NCBI RefSeq assembly: GCF_000381125.1
Contig: NZ_KB905942.1
Location: forward strand, 1-64,000
DNA length: 64,000 nucleotides
Direction of reading: 5' to 3'
From: Caldimonas manganoxidans ATCC BAA-369
GTDB taxonomy: Bacteria; Pseudomonadota; Gammaproteobacteria; Burkholderiales; Burkholderiaceae_C
Shown here: positions 56,414-64,000 of the stretch, piece by piece
Position numbering within the stretch: the stretch's first letter is position 1
Layout: each line of letters begins with the position of its first letter
Program-made: the position numbers and the translations under genes
Notes under the pieces: generated by a model
Seen by the model: only the letters and a program-made list of their open reading frames with translations
What the model was told of the DNA's origin: nothing
Database searches by the model: none

Positions 56414-57846
56414 GCCGAATGAACGCCTTGCATCACGACGTGCCGCTTTGCGTCGATTGTGACGGCACCCTGCTTCGCACGGATTTGCTCCACGAAGGCG
56501 TGCTTTTACTGCTCAAAAACGCCCCGTGGAAGATTTTTCTCCTGCCGATGTGGCTCTTGAAAGGGAAAGCCTATCTGAAGGCACGGCTGGCGCAATCCGT
56601 GTCATTCTCATGGAGCACGTTGCCGCTGAACGATGATGTGGTCGACATGGTACGTCGAGCGCGCGTGGAGGGGCGAACCGTCGTCCTGGCCACGGCTTCA
56701 CACCGGTCTCAAGCCGAAGGCATCGCCAGCCACCTGGGTCTGTTCGACGATGTGGTGGCCTCCGATGAGAAGGTGAACCTCTCGGGTCAAACCAAGGGCC
56801 AGGACTTGGTTTCTCGCTACGGAGAGCGTGGCTTCGACTACCTCGGCAATGACCGGGCGGATCTACCCGTTTGGCAACATGCTCGCCGAGCCACAGTGGT
56901 ATCTGCCAGCGATTCACTCATCCAGGCCGCGCGGCGAGTCACCGAAGTCGAACGGGTGATCACCCCGATTCGTCCGGGCTCGATGACTTACCTGAAGGCA
57001 CTGCGAGTTCATCAATGGCTGAAGAATTTGTTGGTGTTCGTCCCCTTGATCGCTGCGCATGCCTGGGGCCGCATCGACGAGTTGCAAGCCGCTGTGATGG
57101 GCTTCTTGGCGTTCAGCTTATGCGCATCGGCCGTCTATGTGCTCAATGATCTCGTCGACTTGGAGTCCGATCGTCGGCACGTGCGCAAACGTTTTCGGCC
57201 TTTTGCTTCCGGGCTGATCCCCATATGGCAAGGCTGCTTGATGGTCCCGGTTCTTTTGGCAGGCGCTTTCGGTATCGCAGCCTCACTGCCTGCCAGGTTT
57301 TTGCTGGTCTTGGTCTTGTATTTCTTCCTGACGCTGGCCTACTCGCTTCTCCTGAAGCGGCAGGTCATTGTGGATGTCTTAATGCTTGCTGGCCTTTATA
57401 CACTGAGGGTCATCGCGGGCGGGGCTGCCACGGGCATCGTGCCGTCGTTCTGGCTGCTGGCTTTTTCCATGTTCATCTTCCTGAGCTTGGCGGTAGTCAA
57501 ACGCTACTCGGAGTTGTTGGTCACGCTGCAGCAACGACAGGGGCAGCCTGCGGGACGTGGCTACACCGTCAAAGACCTGCCCGTCCTGATGTCGATCGGG
57601 ACGGGATCTGGCATGGTGTCCGTGCTGGTGTTCGCCTTGTACATCAACAATCCGGAGATCTCCAAGACCTATGGCAATCCCCTTTGGCTATGGCTGGTCC
57701 CCCCCTTGTTGTTGTACTGGGTAAGCCGGCTATGGATGAAAGCGCACCGCGGCGAAATCGATGATGACCCGGTGGTTTTCGCCGTACGAGACTGGCAAAG
57801 CCTGTTGGTCGTCACCTTGTCCACCATATTTTTTTTGCTGGCATGA
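56410..57846 (+). CDS. HAD phosphatase-UbiA prenyltransferase fusion
   Basis: 478 residues. Residues about 10-195 are a HAD-type phosphatase (CVDCDGTLLRTD with both Asp; VLATASH; YLGNDRADLPVW). Residues 200-478 are a membrane UbiA-type prenyltransferase with about eight helices and the Asp-rich NDLVDLESDRRH motif. Related proteins transfer phosphoribose from PRPP to polyprenyl phosphate (DPPR synthase-like), and the fused HAD domain would remove the 5-phosphate, giving a polyprenyl-phosphate-ribose donor. This is inference from family and fusion; other isoprenoid acceptors are possible. The start is coupled to the SMR-like gene by ATGA. Confidence 0.85.
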   Translation: MSRMNALHHDVPLCVDCDGTLLRTDLLHEGVLLLLKNAPWKIFLLPMWLLKGKAYLKARLAQSVSFSWSTLPLNDDVVDMVRRARVEGRTVVLATASHRSQAEGIASHLGLFDDVVASDEKVNLSGQTKGQDLVSRYGERGFDYLGNDRADLPVWQHARRATVVSASDSLIQAARRVTEVERVITPIRPGSMTYLKALRVHQWLKNLLVFVPLIAAHAWGRIDELQAAVMGFLAFSLCASAVYVLNDLVDLESDRRHVRKRFRPFASGLIPIWQGCLMVPVLLAGAFGIAASLPARFLLVLVLYFFLTLAYSLLLKRQVIVDVLMLAGLYTLRVIAGGAATGIVPSFWLLAFSMFIFLSLAVVKRYSELLVTLQQRQGQPAGRGYTVKDLPVLMSIGTGSGMVSVLVFALYINNPEISKTYGNPLWLWLVPPLLLYWVSRLWMKAHRGEIDDDPVVFAVRDWQSLLVVTLSTIFFLLA

Positions 57847-57858
57847 CGCGCCATGGAC

Positions 57859-58545
57859 TCAAAGCGAAGGCCTTTCATACACCATGGTCCAGTGCCCATA
57901 CCACCAGCGATCGATGCGACTGTTGTAAATCCGGCGCAAGCCGTGCGACGCGACCCAGGCATCGACTTGATCGGGGCCGACGTGATGCACCCATTGGCGA
58001 GCCAGCACCAGGTCATGCATCTGGTTGGCAAGTGCGCGCCAATATGGACGGCTTACCATGTCTTTGATGATCAAACGACCACCCACGGGAACCCGATCGC
58101 ATAAAGAGGCCACGAAACTGCGCTGATGTGGAGATGGCACATGGTGGATCACATCCACGACGCTCACCACATTCCAAGGTCCAGAAGGTATGCCATCTTC
58201 AATGGATCGAACCTGAAAGTCCAGGCAGTCCGCCAGCCCAGAATCCCGTGCCGCCCGCTGAGCAGCTTGAATCGCGGGTGCAGCCACATCGAAACCATAT
58301 CCCTTGTCGACTCTGCCTTGACGCGCAAGCAGCAACAGAAACAATCCTGCGCCGCAGCCAACGTCGAGCACGCGAGATCCCACAGGAACCTGCTCCATCA
58401 CATCTTCCAAAGGACAGATGTGTGGACGAAGCCCCTGAAACAGCCGCACCCTGGCGTTGGGCTCGCGTCGATACACGAACCGAGCCTCGGTTGCAAGAAC
58501 CGCTGCGTCCAACCGAGACGATGAAGGGATACGGTTTGCAACCAT
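57859..58545 (-). CDS. Class I SAM-dependent methyltransferase
   Basis: 228 residues. The SAM-binding motif I is VLDVGCGAGLFLLLLA, followed by the acidic residue in GYGFDVAAPAI and motif post-I/IV VVSVVDVIHHVPSP. It resembles small-molecule and sugar methyltransferases (Methyltransf_11/25 type). The ATG at 58545 follows GAGGA. It lies 21 bases from the GT39-like gene on the same strand and converges with the HAD-UbiA gene 12 bases away. The substrate may be a sugar of the polymer. Confidence 0.82.
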   Translation of the reverse strand: MVANRIPSSSRLDAAVLATEARFVYRREPNARVRLFQGLRPHICPLEDVMEQVPVGSRVLDVGCGAGLFLLLLARQGRVDKGYGFDVAAPAIQAAQRAARDSGLADCLDFQVRSIEDGIPSGPWNVVSVVDVIHHVPSPHQRSFVASLCDRVPVGGRLIIKDMVSRPYWRALANQMHDLVLARQWVHHVGPDQVDAWVASHGLRRIYNSRIDRWWYGHWTMVYERPSL

Positions 58546-58565
58546 GAGGTGGCGTCCTCGGAAGA

Positions 58566-59873
58566 TCAATGTGAACGCAAGACCCGCCCAGACTCATGGA
58601 CGGCGCGCGCAAGCCGCGACGAATTACGCCATTGGTGAGTGAGATGGGCCATGCCGATTCCAAAAAACATCGCAATCTGACCCGCAAAGTTCAGGTGGTA
58701 GCGATCCTGAGACACGACAACCGCATGAATCACCGTGTAAGCGACGACCGTCAGCATGACGGGTGAGAACACAACGCGCACCCATCCTTCGCGACGAGAG
58801 ATCACCCAAACACCGTACAGGCTCATCAGGAAAAGTGCAGCCCATGTCACTTGGGTAAATCGTTTGAACCATAGCACGGAGGACTCCCCGAAGCGCTGAG
58901 CAATGCCTTCGGCGTTCCATCCCACTCCGATCGATTCATTGCCGTAAAGCAAAAACAATTTTCTGAAAGCACGAACGACGAATGCCACCGGATCGGCCAA
59001 GATGTACTCGCGCGCCATGGCGCCCAGCACGCGGGCTTGCACGTTGTCGGGCAATTCCGCAATGGATGGGGGCACGTTCATGTGGCTGCCTCCGGTGCCT
59101 GGCGTATTACCCATCCATAACGTGATGCCTCCATTGGTGGAAATGAGAACCAGCTCGCCATAGAGCTGGTAGTTGCGCCAAGTCCATGGGGCAATCACCA
59201 CAGCCATGACCACACCTGCCATCAGAGCCGTTCGTAGCTGATGCCCCAGATGACGACGGGGAACCGACGAGGTCAACACCATGGCCATCGCGTACACGCC
59301 CGGCAGCATGAGCGCTTGGGGGCGAACCAGAGCAGCCATGCCCAAGAGCAATCCGGCCCAGGCTCCCCGCCGCCAAACCGAGCCTCGAGGCATCGTCCAG
59401 ACATCCAAGGCCGCCACCGTCAACGTTGCGAACAGCAACTCACTGGCCAAGATGGTGGTGAACATGATCAAAGTAGGCCATGCTGCCAACAAACCGGCAC
59501 ACCACAGGGCCGCCGACTCCCCATAAAAACGGCGGGCGACCCGAGCCGAGGTCAGAATGAGAGCCACGGAGATCATGATGTGCACAACGACCAAGCTCGC
59601 GTAGCCATAGCCGAACATCCAGTACATCGCGGCATAAACGAACGATGTCCCAGGAGGCCAGAAAGCGAATGGATGCTCCGGCGTCCAGCCAAACACGGCG
59701 TGCTCGACGAGGTTGCGAGCAAATATGTCGTAGCCGGCACTGTCCGACAGCGGGATCACTGGGATGAGCAGGGCCCACACCAGTCTCAGCGACACGGCCA
59801 TGACAATGATCCACATCAAGCGTCGGGCATCGGACCAGCGCTCTTCTCCACGTGAAAACAAAGCATCTTGCAT
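58566..59873 (-). CDS. GT39/ArnT-like integral membrane glycosyltransferase
   Basis: 435 residues with about ten transmembrane helices. The first extracytoplasmic loop has LSDSAGYDIFARNLV with the conserved acidic residue, and FWPPGTSFVYAAMYW is typical of the PMT/ArnT superfamily. A large C-terminal loop contains TNGGITLWMGNTPGTGG. Such enzymes take sugars from polyprenyl-phosphate donors on the periplasmic side. This fits the nearby SMR-like and HAD-UbiA genes, which could supply such a donor. The ATG at 59873 has AGGA seven bases upstream. Confidence 0.82.
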   Translation of the reverse strand: MQDALFSRGEERWSDARRLMWIIVMAVSLRLVWALLIPVIPLSDSAGYDIFARNLVEHAVFGWTPEHPFAFWPPGTSFVYAAMYWMFGYGYASLVVVHIMISVALILTSARVARRFYGESAALWCAGLLAAWPTLIMFTTILASELLFATLTVAALDVWTMPRGSVWRRGAWAGLLLGMAALVRPQALMLPGVYAMAMVLTSSVPRRHLGHQLRTALMAGVVMAVVIAPWTWRNYQLYGELVLISTNGGITLWMGNTPGTGGSHMNVPPSIAELPDNVQARVLGAMAREYILADPVAFVVRAFRKLFLLYGNESIGVGWNAEGIAQRFGESSVLWFKRFTQVTWAALFLMSLYGVWVISRREGWVRVVFSPVMLTVVAYTVIHAVVVSQDRYHLNFAGQIAMFFGIGMAHLTHQWRNSSRLARAVHESGRVLRSH

Positions 59874-59886
59874 CGCGAGATCCTGT

Positions 59887-60798
59887 CTATTGGCATTGCG
59901 GATGCCCATGCGCTTTGAGCAATGCACGCACTCGATCGGGCTGCTGGAATCGCATCATCTTGCCAAGCAAAGACTTCTTCATAAACGGAAAACCGGCGTC
60001 CACAAGCTCGAAAGGTCGCCGTAGGCACGGATCGTCGATCGACGTCCCATCGCTGTACCAATAAGCGCCCACCGACATGGATTGGTAGGCCACGCGAGCC
60101 ATCAAGAGCTCTTGGACCCAGATGACCTGATCAGCCCCATCAAACGCATGATCTGAAAAAAAGACTGCGCGTAACTGACTCAACCGAGTGCCGGTGACAT
60201 GCCGAACGATGAAGGCATACGACTGAAGATGGTTCTCATTGAGCGCCGACCCAGTAAAGCCGGTCAGGTCCCAACGCGCCTCCCGCAAGAAAGGCAACAC
60301 GGGATGAAACGGACCGAACATCGAATCATTGAGAAGGAGCACGTCCGCATGAGGGGAATGCTCGGCAATCGTCTCGAGTGCCAAGGTGTAAGCAGAAAAG
60401 TCGTACCCTCCCAACCCTTTCCAATACAGAGCATTGGCATACGAATGCAGCTCTTCGGGAACAGCAGACGCGTCGGAAGTGGCGCACACGACGAGAACGC
60501 TGCACCCCTCATCGCGCAAGCGGCTCAACGTGAAGCGGTGGGCTTCACTCAACTGACCCCATGGAAGGAAAATGAAATAGGCCACCCAACGCTCACGGGC
60601 AAAGGCCGGCTTGATCGCCACCGAGGGGGGCCTCGGACGCCGGTAGAACCGGCAAGCGACCCATCGCTTCCAACGAATACGCAAACTTGGTTCGCTCGGC
60701 TCGAAGTCCCACCATGTTCGAAGGCCCGCGACATCGCCAAGGCGCAAACCACCAGTCACGCCCCCACCGTCCGATGACTGTTGCAGCATGGCGTTCAT
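59887..60798 (-). CDS. Rhamnan synthesis protein F (RgpF)-like
   Basis: 303 residues. The core (WVAYFIFLPWGQLSEAHR, GGYDFSAYTLALE, VLLLNDSMFGPFHPVL, DLTGFTGSALNENHLQSYAFI) follows the pattern of the RgpF family, which participates in polyrhamnose or O-antigen backbone glycosylation. The biochemical activity is thought to be glycosyl transfer. It lies 13 bases before the GT39-like gene's start and 5 bases after the GT2 gene. Confidence 0.8.
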   Translation of the reverse strand: MNAMLQQSSDGGGVTGGLRLGDVAGLRTWWDFEPSEPSLRIRWKRWVACRFYRRPRPPSVAIKPAFARERWVAYFIFLPWGQLSEAHRFTLSRLRDEGCSVLVVCATSDASAVPEELHSYANALYWKGLGGYDFSAYTLALETIAEHSPHADVLLLNDSMFGPFHPVLPFLREARWDLTGFTGSALNENHLQSYAFIVRHVTGTRLSQLRAVFFSDHAFDGADQVIWVQELLMARVAYQSMSVGAYWYSDGTSIDDPCLRRPFELVDAGFPFMKKSLLGKMMRFQQPDRVRALLKAHGHPQCQ

Positions 60799-60803
60799 CA
60801 GGT

Positions 60804-61760
60804 TCAGCCTCCCAACACAATCTGCATGGAGCGACCAAGCTGGCCGATCAAATCACGCTTTTCGCGTAGCGGGCGAGGACCAAGCAGCGTTCGGATCGCG
60901 ACCAGGATGGCCGACGTGAGAATGATGGCTTTGGCAGCGAACGCGTGGACGACGCCTCCATGTTTGCGAAAGTAGCGCACCTGGTTGCGCATGAACTCCG
61001 CCCTCCACAACGGATGGCGAACGATGGAGGCACTCCCCACATGAAAGATGCGCGCCTCGGCCAAGAATCGAATCGGACGCCCCGAGCGCCAGATGCGCAG
61101 GCAAAGATCCACATCGCTATAAAACAGAGGCATCGATTCGTCGAAACCACCGATGGCATCGACGTCGCTGCGACGCATGAGCAGGCACGCACCGGGCGGC
61201 TGCTCTACATCGGCTGACGACAGGTGGTCGAAGTCTTTCATCGACGCATGGTCGCGGTATCGTCGAGCGAACTCGAACCGCTCAAAACCGAACTGGTCAA
61301 TGGCGACTTCGATGAGCTTTGGGAACCTTCGGCAGATGGGCTGTACGCTCCCATCCGGATTGTCCAGACGAGGAGCGACGGCCCCGTAGGCCGGGTGGGT
61401 TTCGAGAAACTCCATCATCCGTCGCAATGCCTTCGGCGTGACGATGGTGTCGGAGTTGAGGTAGCAAATGTAGCGCCCCTTGGCAACGGACGCTCCCTGA
61501 TTGCACGCCTTCGAGAAATACTCGTTGCGCTCATTGCGAATGAGCAACACCTGCGGGAACTCTCGTGCCACCATGTCGGCCGACCCATCATGGCTGCCGT
61601 TGTCCACGACAATGACCTGCAGCGTGCAGCCCTGGTCTTGATGGAGGAGCGACCGCAGGCAGTCGCGCGTCAGTTCCAGAGTGTTCCACGAAGGAATCAC
61701 CACGGAAATGTCCGGCTGCACACCTTCAGAGTCCTGCAGATGGAGACTGTTCATAGGCAT
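60804..61760 (-). CDS. Glycosyltransferase family 2 protein
   Basis: 318 residues, GT-A fold of the rhamnosyltransferase-like (WbbL) subgroup. It has VVIPSWNTLELTRDCLRSLL, VVDNGSHDGSADM, YLNSDTIVTPKALRRM and the acceptor/catalytic YSDVDLCLRIWRSG. Its 5' end overlaps the flippase gene by 35 bases, and it is followed closely by the RgpF-like gene. The ATG at 61760 was taken; a second Met six bases downstream is possible. Confidence 0.87.
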   Translation of the reverse strand: MPMNSLHLQDSEGVQPDISVVIPSWNTLELTRDCLRSLLHQDQGCTLQVIVVDNGSHDGSADMVAREFPQVLLIRNERNEYFSKACNQGASVAKGRYICYLNSDTIVTPKALRRMMEFLETHPAYGAVAPRLDNPDGSVQPICRRFPKLIEVAIDQFGFERFEFARRYRDHASMKDFDHLSSADVEQPPGACLLMRRSDVDAIGGFDESMPLFYSDVDLCLRIWRSGRPIRFLAEARIFHVGSASIVRHPLWRAEFMRNQVRYFRKHGGVVHAFAAKAIILTSAILVAIRTLLGPRPLREKRDLIGQLGRSMQIVLGG

Positions 61761-63288
61761 GGGAGCGTGTTTGAGTTTCTTCGGCGGGTGGCCTGACCTG
61801 CTGCAACCATTCGCCTGCCATCTTGGCCAAAGGCCATCCAAACACTGCGGTCGCAAGCAAGGCCTGGGCAAGCAACCGCCACGCAGGGTGGAGGTGTTGC
61901 AGGATTCCGATCTGCGCGGGCAACACGAGGATGAAACAGACGGTCATGGCGATGACCAGGGTGTAGCGCAGCTCAGGCCACACGTCGAGCAATTGGATGC
62001 GCCGCGCCAGATACATGGCCAGCACGAGCTTGATCAGGTCAGACAGCGCAGCGGCCCACACCGCACCGACGAGCCCTCCCCAAGCGATTGCCGGCGCAAG
62101 CAAAATGCAAAATGACGCCACCTTGGTTCCATTGACGGCTGCCACCCAGTGGGCTCGTCCGCTGGCCAGGAAAGCCGCGCCATAAATGCCATCGATGATG
62201 GCAAACCACGCGCCAATCGACAGAATCACGATGTAGGTCCCGGCATCGGCGTAGCGATGGTCATACGCCAAGTCCACGAAGCTTTGAGCGCAAACGATCA
62301 CGGCCGTCACCAGGTAGGCACCCGCCAAGAGCATGGGAGGCTTGGATCTGGCCACGATCCGACTCAGCGGTTCATGGCGATCGAGCATGCGTGCATACAG
62401 AGGAAAGGCAATCGCCATCTGTAAACGCCCCATGAGCATGGGCGTCATGATCGCCAGGCTGGCGGCAATCGCGTACACGCCGACTTGGTCCAGTGGAAAC
62501 AAGCGCGCGAAAACCAACTTGTCGATCTGCAACGCAAAAAAGCTGATCACTGTGCTGAGGAACACCCACTTCCCGAAATGGACGATGTCGCGCACCGCAG
62601 ACCGATCCCAACAGAATCGGTTGCCAGCGCCAGGAAGCATGAGATGGCTGAGCACGCAATGCAGCAAGGCGCTGACGATCGCCCCCAGGGCCATTGCCAG
62701 CACGGAACGAGTGACCCACGCCGTCAACAGCATGACAACCATGCCGCCGAGTTGCGCGGCCAGCTCGATGAACGTCACCCGCGACAAGTTGACATGCCGC
62801 GCCGCGGTCTTGAGCTTGGTGGACTGGAATGCGTCCACCAGTGTACCTATAGCCACCAGCGGAATCAGCCATCGAAGGTTCCAAGCGGCAGGATCGTTTT
62901 GAGCATAGAACGCTGCCACTGGCCATGCCAAGGCTGTGGCCACCGCGGCGAGCACGAGGCCACGCAGCACTTGAAGTGTCCAAGCCGTATCGAGAAAATC
63001 CCTCTCGTCGCCGCGCTTGTTCTGAACGATGTTCGGCCCCAATCCGATGTCGGAAAACATCACCAGGCCTTGCATGATGGCCGCCACGATGGCCATCAAT
63101 GCGAAAGCTTCTTGGAAGAGAAGCGCGGCCAAAAGGATGTTTCCAACGAGGCGGCCCACCTGCGAAAGACCAAATCCCAGCAGCACCCAGGCCGTGCCTT
63201 GAGCGACCCGATGACCCAGATCCTTCGCACCACTGGCTTGGGTGGATGATGAGGATTGCGATGCAGTGAGTGCAGCGGGTTCGGACAT
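61726..63288 (-). CDS. Oligosaccharide flippase (Wzx/MOP family)
   Basis: 520 residues with about 14 transmembrane helices, starting with GTAWVLLGFGLSQVGRLVGNILLA and a cytoplasmic loop FSDIGLGPNIVQNKRGDE, which are landmarks of the polysaccharide-exporting MOP branch. It should flip the undecaprenyl-linked repeat unit to the periplasm for polymerisation. The ATG at 63288 is preferred to an upstream GTG at 63303. It follows the O-antigen ligase-like gene by about 24 bases. Confidence 0.88.
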   Translation of the reverse strand: MSEPAALTASQSSSSTQASGAKDLGHRVAQGTAWVLLGFGLSQVGRLVGNILLAALLFQEAFALMAIVAAIMQGLVMFSDIGLGPNIVQNKRGDERDFLDTAWTLQVLRGLVLAAVATALAWPVAAFYAQNDPAAWNLRWLIPLVAIGTLVDAFQSTKLKTAARHVNLSRVTFIELAAQLGGMVVMLLTAWVTRSVLAMALGAIVSALLHCVLSHLMLPGAGNRFCWDRSAVRDIVHFGKWVFLSTVISFFALQIDKLVFARLFPLDQVGVYAIAASLAIMTPMLMGRLQMAIAFPLYARMLDRHEPLSRIVARSKPPMLLAGAYLVTAVIVCAQSFVDLAYDHRYADAGTYIVILSIGAWFAIIDGIYGAAFLASGRAHWVAAVNGTKVASFCILLAPAIAWGGLVGAVWAAALSDLIKLVLAMYLARRIQLLDVWPELRYTLVIAMTVCFILVLPAQIGILQHLHPAWRLLAQALLATAVFGWPLAKMAGEWLQQVRPPAEETQTRSHAYEQSPSAGL

Positions 63289-63311
63289 GGGCGTCTTTCT
63301 CACGGGGGGCT

Positions 63312-64000
63312 TTACTGCGACAGGGCCCCGAGATAGGGGTTGTCATGCCGCGCACCGTAGGTCGCAGCGCGAACGTCCGCATGTGATTTGTCTTTGACAG
63401 ATGCAGCATCCGCTTGGCGGACAAAGGTCACGCAAAGTGCCAGCAGCATCCAGTAGAACACCGGGATCACGGTGATGCTGCTGACCGTCGCGATCGTGAC
63501 GGCCACCCCCACCAGCGCCCCCAGCAGGGATCGCCCCAAAGGCTGAAGCTCTTCGTCTCGACAGGCCGGTTTGCGCAGCGAACGCCACAGCAGCAGCCCT
63601 ATCCACAAGAAAGGCGCCACGAACAAACCCAGGCCCACCGCACCGGAAGACAAGGCCACGCCGATGTAAGTGTTGACGATGTCGATGATGCCTTGGCCTT
63701 GGCGCATCACCTGCATCGCGGGGTGCAACAGGAAATCGGGCACACCAAAAATCGGACTTTCCCAAAACACGATCATCGACACATCGAAAAGCCGTTGTCG
63801 ATACTCGACACTGCCCGGCTCCACCGTACCGACGAAGGGCAAGAGATCAATGAAATCGTCCGCATACGGCGTCAACAGCAAGACGCCAAACCCCATCGCG
63901 CCCAAGACCACCAAGGCCACCAGACGCTTGAGGCCCCCGGGCCCCAACGCCATCGCGGCCACGATCCCGGCAGCAGCCCCCACCCAAGGGCCTCTGGACA
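63312..64000 (-). CDS. O-antigen ligase/polymerase (Wzy_C) family protein, 5' end outside window
   Basis: Only the C-terminal part (about 229 codons) is inside the window. It opens with SRGPWVGAA, the conserved loop motif of the Wzy_C/O-antigen ligase family, and continues through a large periplasmic loop (VEPGSVEYRQRLFDVSM, then PIFGVPDFLL) and about four more helices. The frame is open to the edge of the window, so the gene starts beyond 64000. It should polymerise the flipped repeat units or attach them to an acceptor. Confidence 0.82.
   Translation of the reverse strand, partial: SRGPWVGAAAGIVAAMALGPGGLKRLVALVVLGAMGFGVLLLTPYADDFIDLLPFVGTVEPGSVEYRQRLFDVSMIVFWESPIFGVPDFLLHPAMQVMRQGQGIIDIVNTYIGVALSSGAVGLGLFVAPFLWIGLLLWRSLRKPACRDEELQPLGRSLLGALVGVAVTIATVSSITVIPVFYWMLLALCVTFVRQADAASVKDKSHADVRAATYGARHDNPYLGALSQ

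Overview
This is a GC-rich chromosomal window with the gene content of a betaproteobacterium, probably Burkholderiales. The fmdB-aspS-nudB-endonuclease-clsB run, the ubiJ-ubiB pair, and an exopolysaccharide locus with an EpsL-like outer-membrane barrel and a PEP-CTERM-like protein all point that way. No rRNA, tRNA, insertion sequence, phage gene or CRISPR array was seen. All calls come from reading translated sequence and motifs; no database search was run.

The left part (1-23.3 kb) is mostly housekeeping and stress functions. A Crp/Fnr regulator diverges from a hemerythrin, with a possible FNR-type box between them. Next come a soluble PAS-PAS hybrid histidine kinase, a secreted thermonuclease and a small FmdB zinc ribbon. 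Then follows the three-gene 'ligase-associated' DNA repair set: Lhr-like helicase, ATP-dependent ligase and MBL-fold exonuclease. Here it is interrupted by DUF429, DUF748, a BLUF photoreceptor and folE. The minus-strand run fmdB-aspS-nudB-EEP-clsB-exonuclease-ligase follows, then a sodium:solute symporter, ubiJ-ubiB and galE.

The right part (23.4-64 kb, continuing past the edge) is a cell-surface polysaccharide locus of about 40 kb. It holds a PEP-CTERM-like protein, the initiating undecaprenyl-phosphate sugar-1-phosphate transferase, an EpsL-like barrel and an SGNH-like protein. It also has about nine glycosyltransferases, an AsnB-type amidotransferase, a polysaccharide deacetylase, an SMR-like protein with a HAD-UbiA fusion, a methyltransferase, a GT39-type membrane protein, an RgpF-like protein, a Wzx-type flippase and the C-terminal half of an O-antigen ligase/polymerase. 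A lipoprotein with a PKD domain, an Ala-Pro hexanucleotide repeat and a predicted beta-helix faces the other way at 47.6 kb.

The most unusual element is the minus-strand block 46962 to 28068. It begins with an NRPS (formyltransferase, C-terminal half of a condensation domain, adenylation domain split by a luciferase-like monooxygenase, PCP). A PKS follows (KS-AT-KR-DH-ACP-TE, with a cysteine where the TE serine normally sits), then a GT2, a DegT aminotransferase, an Sfp-type phosphopantetheinyl transferase, a GT61 and further glycosyltransferases, with overlapping or nearly abutting reading frames. The adenylation pocket reads close to the known glycine code. My hypothesis is that this operon makes a short N-formylated amino-acyl/polyketide acid and attaches it to an amino sugar of the exopolysaccharide.
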